Below, one piece after another: positions 8,829-16,128 of a stretch of 64,000 nt of DNA. Every line of letters begins with the position of its first letter. Positions within the stretch are counted from its first letter, which is position 1. Source of the stretch: Clostridium sp. DL-VIII (GTDB lineage: Bacteria > Bacillota > Clostridia > Clostridiales > Clostridiaceae); NCBI RefSeq assembly GCF_000230835.1, contig NZ_CM001240.1, positions 5,296,779 through 5,360,778 of the forward strand, read 5' to 3'. The notes beneath the pieces are model-generated. The model ran no database searches. It worked only from the letters and a program-made list of their open reading frames with translations, and had not been told where the DNA came from. The position numbers were made by a program, and so were the translations under genes.

Positions 8829-10064
8829 CTATCTTAGTAATTGAAGCACTTGTTGTGGTTGTTGATTAGCTTGCGCAAGCATTGCTTGAGCTGCTTGAGA
8901 TAAAATATTGTTCTTTGAGTAAGTTGACATTTCTTTAGCCATATCAACATCTCTAATTCTTGATTCAGCTGTTGTTAAGTTTTCTGATGCTACTCCAAGA
9001 TTGTTTATAGTATGTTCTAATCTATTTTGAACAGCTCCAAGTTTTGATCTTTCCTTAGATACTTTTGCAGTAGCTTGATCAATAACTGTTATTGCATCAC
9101 TAGATTCTGCTTGAGTTCCAACCTTTAAGCCTGATACTCCAAGTGCTGCTGCTCCCATATTGTTAATAGAAAGGTTCATTGTTTGACCGTTATTTGCACC
9201 AATTTGGAATGTTGCGCTTCCTTCAGCTCTCTTATCTTGAGCACTTGTTGTTTCTGTAAATGCTGATAAAGCATTTGTAGCTTTAGTATTTACATTTCCA
9301 GCCGCATCTTTTACTGTAACTGTTAATCCATAAATAGCATTATCAAATCCTGCAGCACTAGCTGTAGCAGTAAATGTACCAGTTGCTGCTGCAGATGCTA
9401 AAGTAAAGTCGCTTCCTGTTATCATACTTGCAAGAGTTTCAGTTGAAGCAGATGATATAGTTAAAGTTGAAGTGTGTAATTGTCCACCCTTCATATAAGT
9501 AGTTGTAACTGTGCTTCCTGTAGTAATATTCAAAGAATTTCCTACTGCATCAGCAAGACCAGATGCTGTTGTAGTAGTTACTGTTGCCACATTTAAGCTT
9601 GTGTTTGTATCAACATTTGCTACTGCAGTTGCAACTTGACTTCCCATAGATCCATCTAAAAGGTTCTTAGTATTGAATTGAGTTGTATTTGCAATTCTGT
9701 CGATTTCCTTAGTTAATTGATCCATTTCATCTTGTACATTACTTCTATCAGTTGATGTATTTGTATCATTTGAACCTTGAACAGCTAATTCTCTCATTCT
9801 TTGAAGGATTGAAGTTGTTTCATTTAATGCACCTTCAGCAGTTTGAGTCATTGAAATACCATCTTGAGAGTTACTTGATGCTTGATCAAGACCTCTGATT
9901 TGGCCTCTCATTTTTTCTGAGATTGCTAATCCTGCAGCATCATCTGATGCACCATTAATTCTAAGACCTGAAGAAAGTTTTTGCATTGACTTACTAGCAG
10001 CGCTTGTGTTAATGTTCATGCTTCTTATTGCATTGTTTGCTTGAAGATTGTGATTAATTATCAT
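8829..10064 (-). CDS. Flagellin
   Basis: A 411-residue filament subunit. The conserved D0/D1 N-terminal half begins IINHNLQANNAIRSMN and includes the SSGLRINGASDDAAGLAIS stretch; the C-terminal half ends in the coiled region with ESRIRDVDMAKEMS and ...QQVLQLLR, both typical of exported flagellins. Residues from about 140 to 285 are variable, Thr/Ala/Ser-rich and lysine-poor, forming the surface-exposed domain and the likely O-glycosylation target of Maf. ATG at 10064 has a perfect AAGGAGG. The 283-bp leader carries two SigD-like promoters and CsrA-like sites (listed separately). It is probably the main flagellin here; other copies could exist outside the window. Confidence 0.95.
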   Translation of the reverse strand: MIINHNLQANNAIRSMNINTSAASKSMQKLSSGLRINGASDDAAGLAISEKMRGQIRGLDQASSNSQDGISMTQTAEGALNETTSILQRMRELAVQGSNDTNTSTDRSNVQDEMDQLTKEIDRIANTTQFNTKNLLDGSMGSQVATAVANVDTNTSLNVATVTTTTASGLADAVGNSLNITTGSTVTTTYMKGGQLHTSTLTISSASTETLASMITGSDFTLASAAATGTFTATASAAGFDNAIYGLTVTVKDAAGNVNTKATNALSAFTETTSAQDKRAEGSATFQIGANNGQTMNLSINNMGAAALGVSGLKVGTQAESSDAITVIDQATAKVSKERSKLGAVQNRLEHTINNLGVASENLTTAESRIRDVDMAKEMSTYSKNNILSQAAQAMLAQANQQPQQVLQLLR

Positions 10065-10070
10065 AATATT

Positions 10071-10080
10071 TTCCTCCTTG
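10071..10080 (-). promoter_or_regulatory. CsrA-like site overlapping the flagellin ribosome binding site
   Basis: CAAGGAGGAA on the minus strand contains the AGGA core of CsrA sites and is also the flagellin Shine-Dalgarno sequence, so bound CsrA would block ribosomes. In Bacillus subtilis a site at the hag ribosome binding site works this way; its use here is inferred. Confidence 0.5.
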
Positions 10081-10090
10081 ATTTTAAGCT

Positions 10091-10106
10091 TGGACTTCCC
10101 TGTCCA
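10091..10106 (-). promoter_or_regulatory. CsrA-like hairpin in the flagellin leader
   Basis: TGGACAGGGAAGTCCA forms a 5-bp stem with the loop AGGGAA. Its ACAGGGAAGT core matches the CsrA consensus ACARGGAUGU at nine of ten positions and presents GGA in the loop, the preferred form. It lies 27 nt upstream of the start codon, next to the second site, so a CsrA dimer could bridge the two. Confidence 0.65.
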
Positions 10107-10175
10107 TACTTTATAAATTTATTTTTTATTTATATCAACTCTTAAGAGTTAATAGCTTATAAACCTTATACTTTT

Positions 10176-10203
10176 ATATTCGATTCAACTTTTTATTACT
10201 TTA
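10176..10203 (-). promoter_or_regulatory. SigD-type promoter P2 of flagellin
   Basis: TAAA (10203-10200) is separated by 16 bp from TCGAATAT (10183-10176), the same geometry as the flgM promoter (TAAA, 16 bp, CCGATAAG). The 16-bp spacer begins GTAATAAAAAGT, nearly identical to promoter P1 102 bp upstream. Confidence 0.6.
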
Positions 10204-10277
10204 TAGTTTTCTAATTTTTTTTACTATAAAATCCTATTTATTTTACAAAATAGTAAGTATTTAAATCTTATATTTAT

Positions 10278-10305
10278 ATTTTCGAGCACACTTTTTAATA
10301 CTTTA
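10278..10305 (-). promoter_or_regulatory. SigD-type promoter P1 of flagellin
   Basis: TAAA (10305-10302), a 16-bp spacer starting GTATTAAAAAGT, and TCGAAAAT (10285-10278). It is a near-duplicate of P2. Tandem copies would raise flagellin output or add a second regulatory input. Confidence 0.55.
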
Positions 10306-10347
10306 TAGTATTTTAAATTTATTTGCGTCACTATAACTAAGAAGTTT

Positions 10348-10683
10348 TTAAAATTCTTTGCTTAAAAATACAGCTCTAGATTGTAAATTATTGTATCCAT
10401 TCATTGCTGTCTTTCTTTTTTGATTTTCCTTTATTTTTACTAAAATCTCATCTTTTCTCTTCTTAATTTCTTCTTCTAATGATTTTTCCAATTGCTCTAT
10501 ATTGCATTGCAAATATATTTTTTTCATTTCTTCTTTTGAGCCATTGAGCTCTTTAATATTATCCAAAATTAATTGTCTCTGTCCAAAAAGCTCATCTAAA
10601 TTCTCGTAGTTCTCTGATTTAATTGCTTCCATAATAGTTAAAGTTATACTTTTATATTTAACAAAACACTCTTCTAACTCCAC
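10348..10683 (-). CDS. FliT-like flagellar chaperone candidate
   Basis: A 111-residue, highly charged, predicted all-helical protein with a heptad-like Lys/Glu-rich middle (residues 45-90). Size, composition and position directly after fliD match FliT-type export chaperones that hold the filament cap protein; sequence identity to FliT cannot be confirmed by eye. The start is GTG at 10683 with AGGTGG close upstream. A hairpin at 10711-10744 separates it from fliD, so its level may be below that of the upstream genes. The C-terminal segment (NNLQSRAVFLSKEF) is less charged and may contact the partner. Confidence 0.6.
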   Translation of the reverse strand: MELEECFVKYKSITLTIMEAIKSENYENLDELFGQRQLILDNIKELNGSKEEMKKIYLQCNIEQLEKSLEEEIKKRKDEILVKIKENQKRKTAMNGYNNLQSRAVFLSKEF

Positions 10684-10710
10684 TTTACCACCTACTTTTA
10701 TTAAATAAAT

Positions 10711-10744
10711 TTGACAATAAGCAATTATTAATGCTTATTGTCAA
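10711..10744 (-). terminator. Hairpin between fliD and the fliT-like gene
   Basis: A perfect 13-bp stem (TTGACAATAAGCA) with an 8-nt AT loop starts 17 bp after the fliD stop. The following minus-strand sequence is AT-rich but without a clean T tract, so it is a weak terminator or an RNA-stabilising hairpin. Confidence 0.5.
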
Positions 10745-10760
10745 TTATCAGTCTATTTTT

Positions 10761-12770
10761 TTAAGATGTTCCTAGCATAGAACTAAGTGAGCTTTGTTGT
10801 GAATTTAATTGAGTTAAAGCTGTTTCTAATTGAGTAAATTGATTATAATATCTAGTTTCTGCATCTGACATTTGAGTCTTGAGCTTACTAATACTTAATG
10901 TCTTACTATATACCTGGTCTGGTAATGTATTTTGACTTGCAGTCCCCGTCAAACTAAAATCATATTGCTTATTTACAAATATATTCATAGTTCCAGATAA
11001 GCTATAAGTACCATCTGTCCCTATACCAGGATCAGATACATAACTTCTAATAACAGTATCCATTCTCTTTAACAATCCATCTTCATTGTATTTTTCTGAA
11101 CCAGCATAAGATGCATTATCAGCTAATTTAGAACTTGATGCTCCAGTAAATAACTTTTTAAAATCATCAAAATTATTCGTTATGGCATTCCTTAATTTTG
11201 TTTCATCTGCAATTACAAGTTTTCCTCCATCTGTAACATCTGATGATGTATCTATTCCTATTGCATTACTACCATATTTACCAAAACTCAATCCTATTTT
11301 TCCTTTACTAGGATCTGAACTATCATAGCTGCTATATACAGGTGCAGAAAATACACTTCTAAGTTGAGTCATTAATTGACTTAAATTGTCATCATTTCTT
11401 AGTATTCCAACCTTTGCCTTACTTTCCCACGCAGTGATCTGATCTTGACTCATACTTGATTTTTGAGCATCTGTAAGTGGTGGATAAGCAGGATCCTTCT
11501 TTTCTGTTAATTTTGTGTTTATAGTTGATATTAGAGTATTATAATCCGTAATGAAATTTTTAATATTGGTTACAACATTATCTGTATTTGCTGATACAGT
11601 TACGTTTGCGTTTCCTTTACTTACAAGACTATAACTAACTCCATTTACTGTAAAATTATTTGAACTTTGAGTAGTAGTTGTATATGTCGATTGTCCTGGC
11701 TCTTTTATTGCAACTATAGCATCTTTACCTTGTGTGCCACTAACACTTGCTGTATTAGTCGCTGTATCATTTATCCCTAATTTCTGTATCACATTGGTAC
11801 TACTCGTGTTTACATTTGTTATAGAGATATTTGAAGCCGAACCATAATTCTTTGATTGGAATGAAATTTTACCTGTATTGTTATCCACACTCATGGTAAT
11901 TGCACCACTAGTTGCACTATTAACTTGATCTATAAGGTTTTGCATCGTAGTATTGCTATCTACATTAAGGGATACAGTATAATTGCTAGAACCATTGCTT
12001 AAAGTAAAACTTGCATTTCCTGTAGAAAACCCTAAATCTGAAACTAATTTTGAAGACGATGATATCCCACTGTTAATTGTTGTCGGTGTACTTAAACTAG
12101 AATCATTATATTTAATAGTTGTACCTGTAGTCAAGTTGGTAAACTTTATATATTCCGTACCATCTGTATCCTTAACATATGCTGCAGAAACTTTACCATT
12201 TAAAGCTGATGTTGCAATTTTACTATTTATTTGTGACGCCAAATCTGCACCAGTAGGTCCAGCTAATCCATTTAATGAAATAGTATTTGTTCCATCGGTT
12301 AATGTTTGACTATTAATGGTACTACTAGTGAAATTGCTTGTACTAATAATAGAATCCTTAGCTGTTGTACCTTGAATTACAGCCTGAGTTGCTAACTGAG
12401 TTACATTAATACTATAAGTCCCTGCCTTAGCAGAATTTCCTGCTGTAGCAGTAGCTACTGATGTATTATCACTTGTAATTGTATTAATATTCAAGGAATT
12501 TGAGCCCATAATATACTTACTTGAAAGCGGATCAAAATAATTTTGTAAATCCTTTATACCTTTTATAATATCTCTATAGGCACTTTGTTTCCATTGTAAT
12601 AGTTGTTCGTCTTGATTTGCCTTATCTATTTTATTTTGATAGCTTGAAACCATAGATTTAACTATTGAATCAGTATCTAAGCCAGATGCCATACCTGGAA
12701 CTCTTAGCAAACCAGAACTTGAAGTACTAGAAGATGAATTACTAGTACTGTTTAAAAAAACATTTGACAT
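10761..12770 (-). CDS. fliD: Flagellar cap protein FliD (HAP2)
   Basis: A 669-residue filament-capping protein exported through the flagellar channel; it caps the tip and guides flagellin folding. The conserved N-terminus LRVPGMASGLDTDSIVKSM at about 22-40 and the QWKQSAYRDI motif near 64 are typical of FliD, as is the coiled C-terminus with Gln/Ser-rich repeats. The centre is Ser/Thr/Asn-rich and repetitive, as expected for exposed domains, and could also be glycosylated. There is a short Ser-rich leader at residues 7-20. It is longer than Bacillus FliD (about 500). ATG at 12770 lies behind AAAAGGAGTGATATAAT, 37 bp after fliS. Confidence 0.92.
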   Translation of the reverse strand: MSNVFLNSTSNSSSSTSSSGLLRVPGMASGLDTDSIVKSMVSSYQNKIDKANQDEQLLQWKQSAYRDIIKGIKDLQNYFDPLSSKYIMGSNSLNINTITSDNTSVATATAGNSAKAGTYSINVTQLATQAVIQGTTAKDSIISTSNFTSSTINSQTLTDGTNTISLNGLAGPTGADLASQINSKIATSALNGKVSAAYVKDTDGTEYIKFTNLTTGTTIKYNDSSLSTPTTINSGISSSSKLVSDLGFSTGNASFTLSNGSSNYTVSLNVDSNTTMQNLIDQVNSATSGAITMSVDNNTGKISFQSKNYGSASNISITNVNTSSTNVIQKLGINDTATNTASVSGTQGKDAIVAIKEPGQSTYTTTTQSSNNFTVNGVSYSLVSKGNANVTVSANTDNVVTNIKNFITDYNTLISTINTKLTEKKDPAYPPLTDAQKSSMSQDQITAWESKAKVGILRNDDNLSQLMTQLRSVFSAPVYSSYDSSDPSKGKIGLSFGKYGSNAIGIDTSSDVTDGGKLVIADETKLRNAITNNFDDFKKLFTGASSSKLADNASYAGSEKYNEDGLLKRMDTVIRSYVSDPGIGTDGTYSLSGTMNIFVNKQYDFSLTGTASQNTLPDQVYSKTLSISKLKTQMSDAETRYYNQFTQLETALTQLNSQQSSLSSMLGTS

Positions 12771-12807
12771 ATTATATCACTCCTTTTAACACGATTAATA
12801 AATATTT

Positions 12808-13182
12808 TTATTTTTTTGCTATCTTATAAGCTTCTTTCCATGTTTCATTTATATCTTCTACCAGAGGAAGAATTTCATCTACAATTTCTATGTTTTTACT
12901 AATATTAGCCTCAACTAACCCTTTTTTAATAAAAGCATATACATTAAATAATTGAACTGCCCAGTCTCCTGCAGTTGTGTCTAAACTAACCATAAGCTCT
13001 GAAAATATATCCTGAGTTCTTATTAGTGAATCATGGGCCTTTTTTATATCCTTATCTATAATAGCTTGTCTTGCTATTTTGCAAAATTTAACTGCTCCTT
13101 CAACCAGCATCAACAGCAATTGTTCTCTTGATGCATAATTTACAGAATTATTTTTATATACATTATATCCATTAGAATACAT
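12808..13182 (-). CDS. fliS: Flagellin export chaperone FliS
   Basis: A 124-residue cytoplasmic helical protein that binds the C-terminus of flagellin and prevents premature polymerisation. The N-terminal NGYNVYKNNSVNYASREQLLLMLVEGAVKFCKIA block is the FliS signature (conserved Tyr near 10, then the LL-x-ML-E/D-G helix). It sits upstream of fliD with a 37-bp gap, the usual order. In Bacillus, FliS helps FliW sense free flagellin through the flagellin-FliS complex, which links it to the csrA-fliW genes nearby. Confidence 0.92.
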   Translation of the reverse strand: MYSNGYNVYKNNSVNYASREQLLLMLVEGAVKFCKIARQAIIDKDIKKAHDSLIRTQDIFSELMVSLDTTAGDWAVQLFNVYAFIKKGLVEANISKNIEIVDEILPLVEDINETWKEAYKIAKK

Positions 13183-13193
13183 TATAAATCCTC

Positions 13194-13481
13194 CTATTTC
13201 GTCGTATCTAAAATTCTGCCCTTGGAATCTTCTTCTGTTATATTTTCTATTTTCTCTGCATTTATATCTATATTCTTATGACTGTACTTAACTCCGTCTA
13301 TAGTAATATATCTTTTTTCATTATTCTCTTCTTTATGAAAGTGTTCTTTTTCTTCATCCTTTTTTTCTTTTATATCCTTTTTTATACTTATACTTCTGCT
13401 AGGATGTATTTTATCAATCTTTGTTTCTTCTTGAATTTTTTTCCTAATATCTGTATCAATCTTATTAAGTTTAAACTCCAA
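13194..13481 (-). CDS. Lys/Glu-rich protein of the flagellar operon, unknown
   Basis: A 95-residue charged protein with no recognised domain. Residues 1-50 are very rich in Lys, Glu and Ile; a central KRYITIDGVKYSHKNIDI stretch could form a short beta hairpin. It has no signal peptide, membrane segment or Cys. The start is TTG at 13481, nine bases after a perfect AGGAGG, which decides the start. It lies between flaG and fliS with 12-32 bp gaps and so is co-expressed with filament genes. A cytoplasmic accessory role in filament assembly is the most that can be said. Confidence 0.6.
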   Translation of the reverse strand: MEFKLNKIDTDIRKKIQEETKIDKIHPSRSISIKKDIKEKKDEEKEHFHKEENNEKRYITIDGVKYSHKNIDINAEKIENITEEDSKGRILDTTK

Positions 13482-13513
13482 AAAGTATTGCCTCCTTTAA
13501 ATTTTACTTTAAA

Positions 13514-13888
13514 TCAAGCTTTTTTATCTATTAAACCAACCTGCCTGCACATACTTGCAATCATATCTAATATCTTTTTGGGCGGAATCTCCAGTAAAAC
13601 TTCCTTTGTATCTTCATCTACTATTTTTATCATTGTTGTCTTTAAATCTTTGTAGTAAGAATATTCCGCATGAGTATGTTCATCCTTAAGAAAATTATTA
13701 AGCTTCTTAAGCGCTTCATCTAGATCCTTTTTGCTATATTCTTGGTTATCTGAATCTTCAGACTGATTATCTATCTTTTGTACCTCCGCTACTTGTGGCA
13801 CTGCAACATCTGTAATTGGAGTATACTCTGATATATTAGCTTTATATAAATTATTATCACCAGGATTTTGTAAGTTATTAACGTCCAT
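13514..13888 (-). CDS. flaG: FlaG-family flagellar protein
   Basis: A 124-residue protein. The C-terminal 65 residues carry the FlaG pattern: KKLNNFL, a strand rich in aromatics and Lys, then VDEDTKEVLLEIPPKKILDMIASM, where the EIPP-x-K-x-LD core is diagnostic. The N-terminal half is acidic and low in complexity. FlaG proteins influence filament length in several bacteria, but their biochemical role is unresolved. ATG at 13888 is preceded by AAGGAGGTAGTGTAGAC. It is in the order csrA-flaG-unknown-fliS-fliD, all co-directional. Confidence 0.85.
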   Translation of the reverse strand: MDVNNLQNPGDNNLYKANISEYTPITDVAVPQVAEVQKIDNQSEDSDNQEYSKKDLDEALKKLNNFLKDEHTHAEYSYYKDLKTTMIKIVDEDTKEVLLEIPPKKILDMIASMCRQVGLIDKKA

Positions 13889-13926
13889 GTCTACACTACC
13901 TCCTTGTCATTATCAATATAATAAAG

Positions 13927-14142
13927 TTATTTTTTTATACTCTTTAAAATATTAATATCAAATTTCACAGCCTCTTTATTTTCCTTTTCTACTTCTTCAT
14001 AAATTTCTTTTCTTAATATTGATACGTCTTTTGGAGCATTTATTCCAATTTTTACACTTCCATCATCTATTTTGCTTATTACAATCTCTATATCATCTCC
14101 AATCATAAGAGATTCGCCTTTTTTCCTAGTTATAATCAGCAT
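13927..14142 (-). CDS. csrA: RNA-binding translational regulator CsrA
   Basis: A 71-residue homodimeric RNA-binding protein. The opening [20 protein letters not shown], the [20 protein letters not shown] core and the charged C-terminal helix are textbook CsrA. In Bacillus CsrA represses flagellin (hag) translation and is sequestered by FliW. Here fliW lies immediately upstream (12 bp) and flagellin lies 3.9 kb downstream with two matching RNA sites in its leader. ATG at 14142 follows AAGGAGGTATAAAT. The C-terminal extension past residue 60 ([12 protein letters not shown]) fits the FliW-responsive Gram-positive CsrA type (inference). Confidence 0.95.
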   Translation of the reverse strand: MLIITRKKGESLMIGDDIEIVISKIDDGSVKIGINAPKDVSILRKEIYEEVEKENKEAVKFDINILKSIKK

Positions 14143-14154
14143 ATTTATACCTCC

Positions 14155-14574
14155 TTATATTAAAGGGCTTTTAACTGCATATTTAGAATTATCTAATATT
14201 ATTTGTTCCCCTAAATTATTAGAAGTATTTATAACTATTGGCCCCTGCAGATTGGTGGTTATTTTTTTAACATCTGAATTTAATGTTACTGTAGTAAATA
14301 TATTTACTTGCTGTGGAGAATCTATTTTTAGATTATCAATTATTTCATCATTTAATCTAATCTCATAATCTTTATAAAATTCATATGGTGAAATTACAAT
14401 AAGTCCAATTGCTTCATCTTCTAATGATTGCATTAACTTAAATGGTTCATATCCTTGCAAATCTACCAGAATAAATTCTTTTAATTCGTTAAATCCTGGA
14501 ATTCCTCTATTAAACGTAATAATATTTTCTGCTTCATATTCCATTTCACCATGAATCTTAGAAATAAATTTCAT
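14155..14574 (-). CDS. fliW: Flagellar assembly factor FliW
   Basis: A 139-residue beta-rich protein that binds CsrA and, alternately, flagellin, thereby relieving repression of flagellin translation only when flagellin has been exported. The signature is visible as [22 protein letters not shown] at residues 18-39, [19 protein letters not shown] at about 49-67, and the conserved [25 protein letters not shown] at the C-terminus. It lies between flgL and csrA with gaps of 16 and 12 bp, the usual arrangement. ATG at 14574 follows AGGAGAAGATAGAT. Confidence 0.95.
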   Translation of the reverse strand: MKFISKIHGEMEYEAENIITFNRGIPGFNELKEFILVDLQGYEPFKLMQSLEDEAIGLIVISPYEFYKDYEIRLNDEIIDNLKIDSPQQVNIFTTVTLNSDVKKITTNLQGPIVINTSNNLGEQIILDNSKYAVKSPLI

Positions 14575-14590
14575 ATCTATCTTCTCCTAA

Positions 14591-16033
14591 CTATAGATAA
14601 TTTAGTATAGTCATTGGTAATACTTTTGCACTAGTTTGTAATGACGCTGTATATACTGTCTGTAAAGTTGAGTACTCAATAGTTTTTTCTGTAATATCTA
14701 TGTCTTCTGTTTTTGATAAAATATCTGTTAGATTATAATTTTGAGACTCATTATTTGTTTGTGCAGATTCCATTCTATTTTGCATACTTCCAACTTCTGA
14801 TCTTTTTTGAAGTAAATTTGCTGTTACAGACTGTATATCTGTCAAATCTGTAGTAATAAGACTATTAGCATTTCCTTCAGAATCTAAATCTCTCACTATA
14901 TTTGATAATAAATCAGAAACACTTATCTGTTTTCCATTTTTATCTGTAAATTCTAACACATCTACTGCTGTTTTATTATATGTCGTTTGAACTCCTTGAG
15001 AAATGTCAACATTTAAGTATGAGTTTATTTGATTGACAGATCCAATTTTGCTAGCAGAATTCAATGCATCAATAGCTGCATTTTTTGCAGTTGCAGTCGT
15101 AGGCGAAGGTAAATCTTTTAATGTCATTTGATTAGTTTTTATGGCATTAAGTTCGGCTGGGGTTGATGCATTGTATAACAATTTATTAATGTCATCAATT
15201 CTAGTATTATTAGCCGCATTGGTATAATCCAATCCATTTAATTCATTTTGAAGCTTTCCAATCTCTGTCGCATCTAATGTAATAGCCTTATTTGTATATT
15301 TTTCAGATGTTAACACACCACCTGCTGTAGTATATACGTTACCACCTTGCAAAATATTTGTAATATCCGCTTTTCTATCTTCAGATGTTCCAGACGCATC
15401 ACGTTCAGCTATTAATGCATTTTTCTGCGCATCAGTTAATGGTGTAGTAGTAAGATTGACAGCAGTATTTGGCGTGCCTGGATTACTTGTAATAATATTA
15501 GTTCCAGGTGTAGTTGTTGAATCTACATATGCAGTAATATTAACTGCACTTCCATCTTTATTAGCATATAATAATTTTCCATCTACTACTGTTGTAGGTT
15601 TTGATCCTGTCTTTGCTCCTCCAAATATATACGAACCATCAAAACTAGTATTTAAAACCTGTGATAACTGATTAACTTTTTCCTTGATTTCATCTTGAAT
15701 TGCACCTTTTTCATCATCTTCATAAGTTCCATTTCCTGCATTTACAAGTAAAGTCTCTATTCTCCCAAATATATCTCCCATTTGCGATAATGCAGTATCA
15801 GTAGTATCTAGCCAATTTGATGTATCTTTAATATTTTCATTATATTGGCTATTATAAGACATTTCTGAATGTAATTGCATACTTCTTGATGCTATATATG
15901 GGTTATCTGATGCTATTTTTATTTGTTTTCCCGTAGACAACTGATTTTGCAGCGTCTGCATATTATTCATATTTCTTCTAACATTTCTCAAGTAGTCAGA
16001 AGTTAACATGTTACTTGTTATTCTTGATGACAT
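14591..16033 (-). CDS. flgL: Hook-filament junction protein FlgL (HAP3)
   Basis: A 480-residue exported junction protein linking FlgK to the flagellin filament. The flagellin-like N-terminal coiled region (ITSNMLTSDYLRNVRRNMNN at 4-23, then QLSTGKQIKIASDNPYIASRSM) and the C-terminal ILSKTEDIDITEKTIEYSTLQTVY coil are diagnostic. The central Thr/Asn/Ala-rich region (about 150-330) makes the protein longer than the 300 residues common in Bacillus, suggesting an extra exposed domain. ATG at 16033 follows GGAGGAGTAATT. It is followed 16 bp later by fliW. Confidence 0.9.
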   Translation of the reverse strand: MSSRITSNMLTSDYLRNVRRNMNNMQTLQNQLSTGKQIKIASDNPYIASRSMQLHSEMSYNSQYNENIKDTSNWLDTTDTALSQMGDIFGRIETLLVNAGNGTYEDDEKGAIQDEIKEKVNQLSQVLNTSFDGSYIFGGAKTGSKPTTVVDGKLLYANKDGSAVNITAYVDSTTTPGTNIITSNPGTPNTAVNLTTTPLTDAQKNALIAERDASGTSEDRKADITNILQGGNVYTTAGGVLTSEKYTNKAITLDATEIGKLQNELNGLDYTNAANNTRIDDINKLLYNASTPAELNAIKTNQMTLKDLPSPTTATAKNAAIDALNSASKIGSVNQINSYLNVDISQGVQTTYNKTAVDVLEFTDKNGKQISVSDLLSNIVRDLDSEGNANSLITTDLTDIQSVTANLLQKRSEVGSMQNRMESAQTNNESQNYNLTDILSKTEDIDITEKTIEYSTLQTVYTASLQTSAKVLPMTILNYL

Positions 16034-16128
16034 AATTACTCCTCCAATCTTTACAAAACTAAATTCACATTTGTTTGATGTATAAATTTCAAACCATCAA
16101 CTTTAAATAATGAATTTAGATTTATTAT

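Noticed and set aside
13278..13655. 125-codon plus-strand ORF rich in Phe and Leu
   Set aside because: It is antisense to two real genes (Lys/Glu-rich and FlaG) and its hydrophobic composition is the reverse complement of Lys/Glu codons. No ribosome site.
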